This document shows, in pieces, positions 8,306-18,058 of a stretch of 64,000 nucleotides of DNA. The notes under the pieces are model-generated. The model was not told the origin of the DNA. It worked only from the letters and a program-made list of their open reading frames with translations, and searched no databases. The first letter of the stretch is position 1. Every line of letters starts with the position of its first letter. This DNA comes from an uncultured Christensenella sp. Its GTDB lineage: Bacteria > Bacillota > Clostridia > Christensenellales > Borkfalkiaceae. The translations under genes and the position numbers were made by a program. The DNA lies in assembly GCA_910577555.1 (NCBI GenBank), contig CAJTLF010000005.1:1-64000 (forward strand), written 5' to 3'.

Positions 8306-11143
8306 TCAGTTGGTATCGCGTTTTACGATTACTACTGCCGCGACTACGGTGAGTGCAACGATAGCAAGGGAAGTTGCGATAACGATTATAGCAGGAGTAT
8401 TATTTGCTCCGCCAACGGAAACGTCGGGAACTTCGGGAACGAAAGCCTGCAACATATCGGACGATTCAACGACTATCGTGTCGGGACGCTTGAGTTCGAC
8501 GCCCTTTTCGCTGTAATTTTCAGCAGATTTTACGGTTACGAACGACGCTTCGAGCGTGTTGTTCGCGGAAAGCTCGGCTTTGGTGAGAGTTAAAGCTCCG
8601 TTTGCAAACCTATCAGCGGGCAACTGAACCCCGTTTAATTTAACGGAATCAAGCTGATAGCCTTCGGCGGGAGTTATATTGTAAGTGATTTCTTCGCCTT
8701 CGACCTGCGTTATACCGCTCTTGCCGTTGTAAGTAAGAGTTCCGCCCATTCCGTCTACGCTTGCGTATATGCTTTTAATCTGTTCGTCGGCAGCCGATTT
8801 TTTAACCTGAGCTACGGTGAAAGGACTGAAGCTCTTTACCTGAGCTATAAGACCGTATTCCGTTACGATAACGGGAATTTCTTCAACGCCCTTTATATTG
8901 CCTTTTTCGTCGTGGGTGTAGTGATAGATTTTAAAAGTAGTTCCCTTATCGTCGGGACTGAAACCTTCGGGGAAGCCGAAAGCTACCTGCATATAACTGC
9001 CGTCAGGCACTTTCTGAACGACGCCGCAGATTTGAAGATGGATTTCGTAAGTTGCGGACCTTACCACATCGCCATTTCCAACGGGATTGGGATTGAGAGA
9101 ATTGTCCGAAAGAGCGTCTTTCATCTCTTTATCCTGAGTATCGGACGGTTTGTTTGCTACGAGAAGAAGCTGACTTCTTTGATTTTCCGCATAATGATGT
9201 CCGTTTTCGTCGATGAAGCCGTTCGTGGACAAATCGGCGGTATCGAGCATTCTCGGCTCGCCGTAAACGTTCATATAAAGTCTGCCGTCGTTGAAAATCT
9301 TACTGCAAACCACGCTCTTGCGCGTGAAAGTAAACGTTGCGGGTTCGGGAATTTTTCCGCTTTTTTCGCCGACGAGATTTTCGGGATAGAAATAATACGC
9401 CGCAAGGTTGTGTATGTACATCTGGCTGGGAGTAAATCTGAACGATATCGTTCTGTCGCCGTCCCACTTGAAATTTTCTACTTTGATATAATTTTCAAGC
9501 CCGTCGTTGCCGCGCTCGGCGGAAACGTTGAGTTTTACTTCGCTTTCGGTTTTACCGTCTGCAAGAATGAGTTTATCCGAAAACTTGATTTCAACGTCGT
9601 AAGTTTGTTCTACTTTTAAGTTGCCGCCGTTGTGGGGTTTAACGGAAACGGGCGCGGGAGCGGGTATATAAGAGCCGTAACCTTCGTTGCAGTAAGGCGC
9701 GCTTATTCTGCTTATATGCTCGTCTGTAAGATTTTCATAAGAATACATACAGTAATGCGGTTTTCCCGTATCGGGGTCGATTGCGGGACTGCCGTTTATT
9801 TCAGGCACAACGTCGGGAGCATAATCTATTAATGCAACCTGAACGTATTCAGTCTGGGGAAAAACGTAGATATCGGTTTTAACGTCGGTAAAATTGATAA
9901 AACCCATAAAATATTTAGAAATAGAAACGGCTTCATACCAGACCGTCCAGTCTATCTGACCGTTTTCATTTTTATTACCAAGCCTTATAGCAAGATAATT
10001 CCCGCTATCTGCAAGTTTCTGCGCGCCTTTACCGTCGTACACAACTTCGAGCTTAAGTTTTTTACCCGTTCCGTCTGTAGAATCGGTATATTCGCCATTT
10101 ATATTCATGCCGTTTGAATCGGTATCGACGCCGTAATTGTAGGGTTTCAAAGCGGGATATTTAAGCTCGAATCCCGAAGAAGAAACCACGCCGTCGGATA
10201 CGTGCTGTTCGTTCATAACCTGTTCGCCGACGAGCAACCAATTGTTTTTGCCAGTGGTGTCGTTCCAGGTAACGTCAACCGCGTACCACATACCTTCGAG
10301 CTTAACGGCGTTCCACATATGGGGCTGATAAGTTGACGAGCCGCTTGCCAGACTGTAACCCTGAACGAGTACGCAGGGAATTTCAAGCCTATCTAAAACG
10401 GCTTTAAAGCCCTTGGCGTAACCGCCGCAAACGGCTTTATGGTTTACGATAGAGCCGTAAGAAGTGTTGATGAAATCCGCTTCGGGGAGAGCTTCGCCCG
10501 TAAGCGCGTCGTTGCAGAACGAATACTCGGTATTTTCCACCAGATAGGAATTTACGAATTCAATCTGTTCTTTAACGCCGTCCACCGCTTTTGCCGCCGC
10601 AACTATTTCGTTGAGCTTGGTTTCATAAGTTTGAATAGCGTTATCAATAAAATTCTCGTCCATATTTTTATTGATATAGACGGTATCAACGCGGCTGTTA
10701 TCGAGATAAGCCACGTAATTCCCTGCCTGCGCTCCCGCGCTTAACGAAACGCCGAAAACGTCAGCGTAAAACAAGTCGGGATTATCCATAAGGAACGCGT
10801 CGCGTCCCGCGCCGAAAGCTACGGGGAGTTTGGAGCCGCCCTTATCGACGTAATTCTGAACGTCTACCGCGCTTACAACCTGTTTTTCAACCAGATTAAC
10901 GTCGATTTCGTTTTTCTTAAAAGAGCCGTCGGTTACGAGTGTTTGGAACGCACCGTAGAATCTTTCCGCCATTTCACTGTTTCTCAGTTCTTCGTAAAAA
11001 TACGTAAGACCTTCCTTTCCGTCGTCTGCGGCACTTGCGGCGTTTGCGGATTTAACAGCAAACAAACCCATACCTGCAACGGTCACGGTTGTGTACGCCG
11101 CAATTGCAAGCATTGCGCCCGTACGCTTAGTCATCGATTTCAT
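8306..11143 (-). CDS. Anchored surface protein with transglutaminase-like domain
   Basis: A 945-residue protein with a signal segment (about 9-36, ANA/A cleavage) and a single C-terminal helix followed by VKRDTN. The N-terminal third has a transglutaminase/cysteine-protease core: Cys239 in HKAVCGGYAKG, His275 in QPHMWNAV and Asp290 in WYAVDVTWND, the usual order and spacing for this superfamily in Clostridia. The middle has beta-rich Ig-like segments, and about 830-900 resembles a bacterial repeat module (LTYNGKSGITQVEGEEITYNI is cut short here as LTYNGKSGITQVEGEE). The start has a GGAGG site. The leader contains two hairpins (11190-11230). It is probably a cell-surface protein-modifying or peptidase-like enzyme; the substrate is unknown. 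Confidence 0.8.
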   Translation of the reverse strand: MKSMTKRTGAMLAIAAYTTVTVAGMGLFAVKSANAASAADDGKEGLTYFYEELRNSEMAERFYGAFQTLVTDGSFKKNEIDVNLVEKQVVSAVDVQNYVDKGGSKLPVAFGAGRDAFLMDNPDLFYADVFGVSLSAGAQAGNYVAYLDNSRVDTVYINKNMDENFIDNAIQTYETKLNEIVAAAKAVDGVKEQIEFVNSYLVENTEYSFCNDALTGEALPEADFINTSYGSIVNHKAVCGGYAKGFKAVLDRLEIPCVLVQGYSLASGSSTYQPHMWNAVKLEGMWYAVDVTWNDTTGKNNWLLVGEQVMNEQHVSDGVVSSSGFELKYPALKPYNYGVDTDSNGMNINGEYTDSTDGTGKKLKLEVVYDGKGAQKLADSGNYLAIRLGNKNENGQIDWTVWYEAVSISKYFMGFINFTDVKTDIYVFPQTEYVQVALIDYAPDVVPEINGSPAIDPDTGKPHYCMYSYENLTDEHISRISAPYCNEGYGSYIPAPAPVSVKPHNGGNLKVEQTYDVEIKFSDKLILADGKTESEVKLNVSAERGNDGLENYIKVENFKWDGDRTISFRFTPSQMYIHNLAAYYFYPENLVGEKSGKIPEPATFTFTRKSVVCSKIFNDGRLYMNVYGEPRMLDTADLSTNGFIDENGHHYAENQRSQLLLVANKPSDTQDKEMKDALSDNSLNPNPVGNGDVVRSATYEIHLQICGVVQKVPDGSYMQVAFGFPEGFSPDDKGTTFKIYHYTHDEKGNIKGVEEIPVIVTEYGLIAQVKSFSPFTVAQVKKSAADEQIKSIYASVDGMGGTLTYNGKSGITQVEGEEITYNITPAEGYQLDSVKLNGVQLPADRFANGALTLTKAELSANNTLEASFVTVKSAENYSEKGVELKRPDTIVVESSDMLQAFVPEVPDVSVGGANNTPAIIVIATSLAIVALTVVAAVVIVKRDTN

Positions 11144-11189
11144 AAAACCTCCGAATAAAAAATTTTAAACCGATTAAACAATTTAACGC

Positions 11190-11230
11190 CGTTTTCTATG
11201 CGTAGCATAGAAAACGAGAGCTATCTCTCG
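11190..11230. repeat. Tandem hairpins in the leader of the 8306-11143 gene
   Basis: A 12-bp stem with a 3-base loop (11190-11201/11205-11216) overlaps by two bases a second stem CGAGAG-CTAT-CTCTCG (11215-11230). They lie 47-87 bases upstream of the start codon. On the minus strand neither is followed by a T run, so they are not simple terminators. Confidence 0.85.
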
Positions 11231-11333
11231 TTCGGTTATTAAGTTAAATTGCGGGTTTATTATAGCTTGCAGAAAAGAATTTTGCAAGTTTTTTTGCGTG
11301 AAAACTTACAATTTGTACTTTCAGCGCAAATTG

Positions 11334-11368
11334 AACCCCGCCGAAAAACGTAGTTTTTCGGCGGGGTT
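11334..11368 (-). terminator. Hairpin terminator after the esterase gene
   Basis: A 16-bp GC-rich stem (AACCCCGCCGAAAAAC with its complement) encloses a 3-base loop just beyond the minus-strand stop at 11374. The T tract after it is weak on the minus strand and stronger on the plus strand. Confidence 0.7.
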
Positions 11369-11373
11369 TTACA

Positions 11374-12630
11374 TTAAAATCTTATAAGAGAGTTTTGAAA
11401 ATCGTCGAAATTTATGTTCTCACGCTCTTTTGCATAGCCCAAGGACGAAAGAATTTCAACGAGCATATCCGAAATATCGATATGCGTTTTTAAACTGCTG
11501 TGTCCGTTCGCGCCGTAAGTTCCGCTACCCGTAGCACCTTCGGCAACGTTCGGCATAGTATCGAAAACGCGCAGATAGCCGTCTTTAAGCACTCCCGCAT
11601 CTGTAAGAGCCGAAACCGCGAGCGTACCCGCCCTGCTACCCGTATGCGTCCAAATCATATCCGCATTGGGATAAATGCCGTGCAACGACTTTACCATTTC
11701 CACCGCCTTATTCTGATAATAAGCCTGATTGAAATCGTCTTTTGTCGTATCGTTCCCGCCGATATTGAAAATTATTACGTCGGGAACCCAGCTTTGATAA
11801 TCCCATTTCGCGGTAGTCTTTGCCGATTTTACACTGTCGCCCGTGGTTATGCCCGTATAGTCGAGCACATCCGCAATGGACTTGGGACAGTTTTCTTTCC
11901 AGCCCACGCCCCAGCCGCTGGTTGCCACGAACTGCACGTCGGCATTGAACGTCCGCGCCGTGAGATAGTTAAAGGCGTGCAGACTGCTGCTGTTTTCAGT
12001 GGTACGCGGGGCGTTTCCGTTCCGTTCGGAATAACCGAGTGCGCCGTGTCCCGAACCGCCCGACGCACAGACGAACATAAATCTATATGCGCCGCCGTCG
12101 TCCTGAATATCACGGTAAAGGAACTCGCCGTCCGTTTCAAGAGAGATTACCGACGTAACAGCGTCGTAAGGCTCGCTCATTTTCAAGCAAGTTAAGGTGT
12201 GCTTGCCGTATTCGAGCCCTTCGGCTACAGTTACCGTCTGTTCGCCGTTTTCAAGCTTGAACGTTCTGTCCGCTTTGGGATTGGGCAGAGTTTCACCGTC
12301 GATTGCAACGTTGTAATATGGCTTTCTGCTCTCCGCGCCCTTGTCGGCAATATCCGCGTTGAAACGAACGAGCAAATCGGTGCCGTAAAACTCTACCGTG
12401 AAGCCCGTTGCGGTATGGTATAAATACACTTGCTCGTCGCGGTATTCGTAACGCCCTTCCCATTTTACGAGTGGTTTATCGGCGACGAGTTCGTCTCCGC
12501 TGATTATTTTTACGCCCGATGCCCGTTCGTCCTTATCCGTGCCGTTTTTAAAACACGAGCTGAGAACGAGCGACGACGCGCAAAGTACTGCCGCGGCGAT
12601 TAATACGAAAATTCTTTTATAAACTTTCAT
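11374..12630 (-). CDS. SGNH/CE2-like esterase lipoprotein
   Basis: A 418-residue lipoprotein (lipobox LSSC, Cys26). About 50-160 resembles the jelly-roll N-domain of carbohydrate-esterase family 2, which deacetylates polysaccharides. The C-terminal half has SGNH features: IFNIGGNDTT (block III) and a late histidine in GHSSLKTHIDISD. The block I serine motif, normally GDS, reads CASGGSGHG, so the nucleophile context is altered although a serine remains in place. It is the last gene of an envelope operon with 12640-14859 (9-base gap) and 14875-18036. The likely role is de-esterification of a cell-wall or dietary glycan; activity is uncertain because of the changed block I. Confidence 0.7.
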   Translation of the reverse strand: MKVYKRIFVLIAAAVLCASSLVLSSCFKNGTDKDERASGVKIISGDELVADKPLVKWEGRYEYRDEQVYLYHTATGFTVEFYGTDLLVRFNADIADKGAESRKPYYNVAIDGETLPNPKADRTFKLENGEQTVTVAEGLEYGKHTLTCLKMSEPYDAVTSVISLETDGEFLYRDIQDDGGAYRFMFVCASGGSGHGALGYSERNGNAPRTTENSSSLHAFNYLTARTFNADVQFVATSGWGVGWKENCPKSIADVLDYTGITTGDSVKSAKTTAKWDYQSWVPDVIIFNIGGNDTTKDDFNQAYYQNKAVEMVKSLHGIYPNADMIWTHTGSRAGTLAVSALTDAGVLKDGYLRVFDTMPNVAEGATGSGTYGANGHSSLKTHIDISDMLVEILSSLGYAKERENINFDDFQNSLIRF

Positions 12631-12639
12631 TAATCCACC

Positions 12640-14859
12640 TTACAGCGCGAAGTATATGGTGGTTGCGCCGCCCGTCATTATTATGAAAATGAAACAGGTA
12701 ACGATAGGACCAAGCCACGCGCGTCCCGTCTTGTTAAAGAAAAATCTGTTAAACAACGGCAACGCGACCATCATGGGAATTATGCTGAACAACAGGTTTA
12801 CGAACAGCCATTGCGGTCCTTCGGTGGAAGTATAGCCCACCTGTCCCGTGGTAAGCATGGGAATATACTGAATTAAAACTATGGCAATTAAGCCGACGGT
12901 ATTGCCCAAAACCGCGATAATCTGGCTGAGCCACTCCTTCCAGTTTTCGGGACGCATACAGCAGTTTACCCTGAACGAATTAGAGAAGTAGAACACGAAA
13001 AACGCGGGGATATACATCAGCATTGCCGCGATTGCCCTGCCGCTGAACGAAACCCTTGCGGATATGAAGAAGAACCGCATATCCACGTGGAAAATACCGT
13101 AAATAATATAGTCGAGAGCAAAGAACGAACCGACGAGTATCGTCGCGAGCAGAAGCGTTTTCCAGATATCGTGCTTGCCGAGCTTTAAAGGCTCGAAACG
13201 GGAGATATAATCGCGCTTTACGGCGGCTATCGTACGCATTGCGGTATTGCCTTCGTTAGGGGATATATGCGCATCAATCGCATTACATTCGGTTGCGGAT
13301 TCCACTCTTACAGGGTTGCCGTTTTGTGCGGCAACGACCGCTTTTTTAGCCTTTAAATAGTCGATTAAAAACTCCATTCCCCAGGTTATAAAGAATATTG
13401 CTATGCCTATAAGTCCGTTAAACAACGCCCACAGCATTACTGCGTTTGTAAAGCGTTGGGGGAAAAACCACGTTTGCGTGCTTGCCGCCGCCTGCGGGAA
13501 CCATACCACGCTGAGATGCACGCAAGCCATATACAGCACGCAGGCAATTACGGCGGAAACCGCGAAGGATATCCAGAAAATTACTCTGCCCTTTATCTTT
13601 TGGTTACCCGTGCGCGCTGGCAGTTCCTTTTTAAGGCTTGCAAACAGCTTGGTATTCAAGAGCAATAAGAACAGCGAGCATATAAACGCGAAGCCGCCCG
13701 CGAGCGTCATACCGCCGCCTATTTCCTTTACTATCCATATATGGCTTGACGGCGCGATTGAATTTTCTTCGTCGAAAGAAACTTCGAAGAATGAGCAAAG
13801 GTTTGTAAGAGTTGCCCCGTCGTAAGGCTGCATTGCGTGTAGAGCCGTTTCGTTGTTGATTACGGTATAAGTCCCTTTATAGGGGTTGCCGTATTCGTAG
13901 CCTATTCTGACCCAGCCGTCCGCCGCGCCTTCGGGGTATTCGTAATTGTCGAGCGAAAGCCCCGCCTTTTCGCGCTTTAATTGATAGTTTACGAGCGAAA
14001 CAGATTCGTCCGCGTAGCGCAGGTCGCCGTTGCCTACGGTGAGCCACCACTCTTCTTCCTGAGTGAGAGTCTCGCCACCGTCGCGCTTTTCTATTATGGC
14101 GTTTTTGCGCTGGGCGGTCTTGTTCTGAAACGCGCCTTCGTCGTTCGAAGAATAGCTCACGCCCACGTTGCAAACGGTGTTAGTCCAACTGAAATCGCGG
14201 ATGTAGCCCGTGATATATATGCCGTTTACGCGGCAGGGCTTTTTATTCTGAATGGCAAGACGACCTTCGCGCTCGGCGAATTTCTGACAGGCGTTGCCGC
14301 CCGCGCTGTGTCCGCACGCGCCTATACGGGTTGAGTCTATCCAGCCGAATTCTTCCTTTAAGGTATACTGGTCGTCGTCTTCGAAAAGATAGTCCATCCA
14401 AGCGAACAGACCGTAGCCTTCCTGCGTTGCCGACTGCGATTCGTACGACGACGAGCTTTCGCCCTGATTGTAGGGGTCGATACAGATTACGCCGTACCCG
14501 CGGCGGGCAAGCTCTATACAGAACGACGCCTGCGTTTCCTTTGTGCGCTGGATTCCCGGTACTACGAAAACGAGCGGAACGGGATTTTCTGCGTTTGCCG
14601 ATTTGGGTTTGAATATATCGGCGGCGACCCAGCTTTTAACGCCTGATTCTTCGTATTTGGATTCGCCCGCGCTGGTTACGGGTTCGGTTTCTATCGTCTG
14701 CGAATAAACGCTTATGCGGAAGAAGTCGGTCTGAATCATACTTCCCACGAACCCGCCGACCAATATGAGAGCCAGCGAAACGAATAATACTATTTTAGCC
14801 TTAGTTATATTTTTAAACCAATTGCCTACGGCGCGGAAAAAATTCTTTACTTTATCCAT
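12640..14859 (-). CDS. Membrane-attached alpha/beta hydrolase
   Basis: A 739-residue protein. An N-terminal membrane helix (about 21-42) leads to an extracytoplasmic alpha/beta-hydrolase domain. It has the nucleophile elbow GACGHSAGGN (Ser185), an upstream oxyanion-type segment FVVPGIQRT and a DPYNQGES strand. From about 380 onward there are roughly eight further hydrophobic helices with a cytoplasmic linker rich in polar residues (about 510-560). A hydrolase fused to a multi-span membrane half recalls acyltransfer or esterase enzymes of envelope glycans. It is sandwiched with short gaps between a GLUG lipoprotein and a CE2-like esterase. The substrate is not evident. Confidence 0.7.
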   Translation of the reverse strand: MDKVKNFFRAVGNWFKNITKAKIVLFVSLALILVGGFVGSMIQTDFFRISVYSQTIETEPVTSAGESKYEESGVKSWVAADIFKPKSANAENPVPLVFVVPGIQRTKETQASFCIELARRGYGVICIDPYNQGESSSSYESQSATQEGYGLFAWMDYLFEDDDQYTLKEEFGWIDSTRIGACGHSAGGNACQKFAEREGRLAIQNKKPCRVNGIYITGYIRDFSWTNTVCNVGVSYSSNDEGAFQNKTAQRKNAIIEKRDGGETLTQEEEWWLTVGNGDLRYADESVSLVNYQLKREKAGLSLDNYEYPEGAADGWVRIGYEYGNPYKGTYTVINNETALHAMQPYDGATLTNLCSFFEVSFDEENSIAPSSHIWIVKEIGGGMTLAGGFAFICSLFLLLLNTKLFASLKKELPARTGNQKIKGRVIFWISFAVSAVIACVLYMACVHLSVVWFPQAAASTQTWFFPQRFTNAVMLWALFNGLIGIAIFFITWGMEFLIDYLKAKKAVVAAQNGNPVRVESATECNAIDAHISPNEGNTAMRTIAAVKRDYISRFEPLKLGKHDIWKTLLLATILVGSFFALDYIIYGIFHVDMRFFFISARVSFSGRAIAAMLMYIPAFFVFYFSNSFRVNCCMRPENWKEWLSQIIAVLGNTVGLIAIVLIQYIPMLTTGQVGYTSTEGPQWLFVNLLFSIIPMMVALPLFNRFFFNKTGRAWLGPIVTCFIFIIMTGGATTIYFAL

Positions 14860-14874
14860 AATTTTTTCCTTTTA

Positions 14875-17800
14875 TTAAGCCGCTTGATTTAATATTGCCG
14901 AAGCCGCGTCAGTCTGCATAAACGCCTTGAACGCTTGAGCAACGGCTCTGTCGTTCATAAAGACTACGGGACGGGAATCGCTTTTGCCGTCGTATGCGTA
15001 AGTTAAGTTTACGCTTTCCTTACCCGCTAAACACTCGATGGGCGCACTGCTCGTGGATTTACCGCCCACTGCGATATCAAAACCGCCTTCACGCTCGGTA
15101 AGGTAAGTATTGAACGCCGCATTATTGCCCGTTACCGCGCACTCGAAGGTGAGCGTGCCGAACGATACGGAGTTTGCCGTGCAATATTCCGCGAACGCCG
15201 TTTTAAGGGGTTCTACCTTTTCCGCATCGAAAAACTTGTCGTAGAACACTATTATCAAGTCGTTATTTTCAACGGCAGGTAAATCTTCAAATACGGGATA
15301 GAGAGTTACTTTGCCTGTGGAAAGTAAATTTTTAACTGCGGAGTAAGTTATATTGCCCGTAACCTGCGCGGTTTGCGCATTTTGGGTAGTTGCCCAGCCG
15401 ACGAGCTTTTTATCTTGGTCAACGGTAACTTCGGGTACGGTTGCCTTGTCGCCGAAAATGCCGCTTATCGTAGTCGTAACGGTAGTATCGCCGACGAGCG
15501 TCACTTCCGCCGTGGCGTTTTCCGCGCCCGTAAGCATACTGTAAAGGTGTTTTGCAAGCTCGTTTTCGGTCAGGATTGCCGCAAGTCTCTTAGCCGCCGC
15601 GTAATCGGTGGAACAAATTTCGGTTTTTGCAAGACATTCGACTTTGCCCGTAGAAGTAACGTTAGTTCCGCAAGCAACGATTAAGTCGATATTGTCGGCG
15701 TTATTTACAGATTCGCCGAGCTTTGCAACCGAAGTTTCCGTTTCGACAATCCAGTTTATAGTCTTTTCCGACGCATTTATTCCCTTATCCGCAAGATAAG
15801 CCGTAAAGTCGGTTTTGATTTTTTCGATTTGGTCGCCGTTTATCCACTCGCCCTTAGCGTTATTCCAGATAGAAACGTTAAGCACGTTGTTATCGATTAT
15901 TCGCTCTTCAAAGTTGGCGTAAAGCGTCACTGCGCCGTGTTCGTCGCGGTAGTCCTTTAAGTCGTAATAAGATACCTGCACGCCCTTTGCAAACGCGATT
16001 TCGCCGCCTTGGGTGAACGACCAGCCCGTGAACCTGTAGCCCGACTTTTTGGGGACGGATAAGGTTACGGGGGTTTCGGGTACTTCCTGAGTATTGGAAG
16101 CGCCGTCACCGACGAGCGTTACTATGAGCGAAAGCTCGGGGATATCGGTGGTTATAACCTTTATGGTGTCGCCGTCGTATCTGAACGCGCCTTCGCCGTT
16201 TACGGTAGTAAGATAACTTTCGGGAAGTTTTACGCTTTCGGTTCCGTTAAACGTTTCGGTAACGGCAGCATTGCCGCTACCTGCGGTTGCGCTCAGCGCA
16301 ACCGCGTCGGGATTAGTTTCCAGACTGTTTTTATTTGAATTGACCGTGAGATATACGCAATTATCCGCTTTGGACGCCACGCCGAACGCAGTGCCTTGGG
16401 TGTAAGCGAATACGTTTACCGTAGACACGCAATTTCTTACCGTGCCGTTATTTTCAAGGCGACCTGCTATACCGCCAACATCCACGCGTCCGCCCACGTA
16501 GCTTACACCGGAATTGCCCTTATGCACGCCTTCCGCAAGGCAGTTTTTGATTTCGCCCGCGTTTATGCCGGCTATACCGCCGATTGCTTCGTCGCCGTGA
16601 ACGCGGATACCCGAATAGGTACACTTTTCAATTAAGCCGTCCGCGGTGTTGTAGCCTGCGATACCGCCCATTGCTATGTGGTTTGTTCCCGCTATTACGA
16701 GCGACGCGTCGCCGTAACGCTGGGCGAGAAGTTTGCCCGAACCCGAAAGCTCGCACTCTTTGATTAAGCCCGCGTTTACGCCTACCACGCCGCCGCTGTA
16801 AGAGTAAGCGGAAAGAGTTTTGCCGCCCGTTTCTGTGGAGTTCCACGCACCGAACGCGCCTTCGCTAACGCAACTTTCAACGGTGCCCTTATTATAACCT
16901 ACGATACAGCCGCCGCCTATTGCCGCCTTTACTACGCCGTCCGACGACGATGAAGTGACTATTTTACAGTTGTAAACCACGCCCGTTTCTTCGTTGGTGC
17001 CTACGACGCCGCCCGCTATACCCTTGCCTTCTTCAAGCATTGCGGCAAGACCGTTAGAGCCTACCGTACCCGCCGTGGAAGTTACGTTTGCGGTGATATT
17101 GATTTTCTGAACCCTGCCGCGGTTGATGCCGACGAGTGCGCCGACGCTGTCTTTAAGCGTTGACACCGAACCCGCGATATTAAGGGTGGTTACGCTACCC
17201 TGAACGCCTATTTCGGACAACAATCCGCAGTTGCCGTTCTCTATGGTAACCGTTCTGCCGTCGCCGTCGAGTATGCCGTTGAATACCTTGCCCGTCTGCG
17301 CGTCGTAATCGGGTGCGACGGTTATATTTTTGCAAAGCTTGAAATAAGTATTCTGCTCCACGTCGTTAAGACTGAGAGCGGTGAAGTCGAGCGCGGAATA
17401 TACGAGATAGGGGTTGGTTTCCTTGCCTGCTCCGCCGAAAATCAAATCTTCCGCAGTTGCGGTATTTTGCGGGTGAGCGGCGTCGGTTACCGTTACGGTA
17501 TGCTCGCCGCCCTGCGGCAACTCCGACGGAGTGAAAGTGACGAGATACTCGGTTGCGTCGAAAGTAGCCGTACCTGCCAAGGGTGCGCCGTCTAACGTTA
17601 CGGTATAATTTTCCCCGAGCGACGACTGCGTCCACGTAATTTTGCTCGTGCAAGGCTCCTGCGCCATTTTTAATTCAGTGGGATATTCGGAGATTACGCG
17701 GTAACCTGCGTGCAAATCGAGATTGCGCGTTACCATTCCCTTATCGAAATTCCATTTATTTTCTTCGATGAATTCAGTTTTGCTCGTATACCACGCGGTA

Positions 17801-18036
17801 AAGACCCTGTCGTCGTTAAACGAAGGGTTCGCGGGTATTGCGCTTGCGGGTATTCTGCGGTTGTTGCTGACCATTACTTCGTTGCCGTACTTTGCGTCAT
17901 CGACGAAAAAGGTTACCGTCCACTTGCCGTCTTTACCGTTATCGGGCTCTTCCGCGCACGCGGTAAAAAGTCCCGCGCACAGCGTTACGGCAAATATTGC
18001 GCTGAGCAGCAACAGGCTTAATTTGCGAATTTTCAT
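14875..18036 (-). CDS. Lipoprotein with GLUG-type repeats and InlB-type repeats
   Basis: The start is placed at 18036 (Met-Lys-Ile-Arg), where a GGGGGAAG site precedes it; an in-frame upstream ATG would run into the malic enzyme gene. The 1,053-residue product has a signal and lipobox (FTAC). It then has a segment with a wing-like GWSF-type repeat, and at about 200-600 a long run of GLUG-like repeats (GGIAGYNTADG, GGIAGINAGEI and similar), expected to form a beta-solenoid. Two copies of a later domain (NNxLxxxIWN/NNDLIIVFYD) follow at the C-terminus. It is a surface lipoprotein, possibly adhesive. It is first of three co-directional envelope genes and begins 22 bases after the malic enzyme stop. 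Confidence 0.75.
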   Translation of the reverse strand: MKIRKLSLLLLSAIFAVTLCAGLFTACAEEPDNGKDGKWTVTFFVDDAKYGNEVMVSNNRRIPASAIPANPSFNDDRVFTAWYTSKTEFIEENKWNFDKGMVTRNLDLHAGYRVISEYPTELKMAQEPCTSKITWTQSSLGENYTVTLDGAPLAGTATFDATEYLVTFTPSELPQGGEHTVTVTDAAHPQNTATAEDLIFGGAGKETNPYLVYSALDFTALSLNDVEQNTYFKLCKNITVAPDYDAQTGKVFNGILDGDGRTVTIENGNCGLLSEIGVQGSVTTLNIAGSVSTLKDSVGALVGINRGRVQKINITANVTSTAGTVGSNGLAAMLEEGKGIAGGVVGTNEETGVVYNCKIVTSSSSDGVVKAAIGGGCIVGYNKGTVESCVSEGAFGAWNSTETGGKTLSAYSYSGGVVGVNAGLIKECELSGSGKLLAQRYGDASLVIAGTNHIAMGGIAGYNTADGLIEKCTYSGIRVHGDEAIGGIAGINAGEIKNCLAEGVHKGNSGVSYVGGRVDVGGIAGRLENNGTVRNCVSTVNVFAYTQGTAFGVASKADNCVYLTVNSNKNSLETNPDAVALSATAGSGNAAVTETFNGTESVKLPESYLTTVNGEGAFRYDGDTIKVITTDIPELSLIVTLVGDGASNTQEVPETPVTLSVPKKSGYRFTGWSFTQGGEIAFAKGVQVSYYDLKDYRDEHGAVTLYANFEERIIDNNVLNVSIWNNAKGEWINGDQIEKIKTDFTAYLADKGINASEKTINWIVETETSVAKLGESVNNADNIDLIVACGTNVTSTGKVECLAKTEICSTDYAAAKRLAAILTENELAKHLYSMLTGAENATAEVTLVGDTTVTTTISGIFGDKATVPEVTVDQDKKLVGWATTQNAQTAQVTGNITYSAVKNLLSTGKVTLYPVFEDLPAVENNDLIIVFYDKFFDAEKVEPLKTAFAEYCTANSVSFGTLTFECAVTGNNAAFNTYLTEREGGFDIAVGGKSTSSAPIECLAGKESVNLTYAYDGKSDSRPVVFMNDRAVAQAFKAFMQTDAASAILNQAA

Positions 18037-18058
18037 TACAACTTCCCCCTTGAAATTA

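Noticed and set aside
8912..9619. Plus-strand frame opposite the transglutaminase-like protein
   Set aside because: It lies wholly inside the minus-strand gene that has catalytic motifs, and it has none itself.
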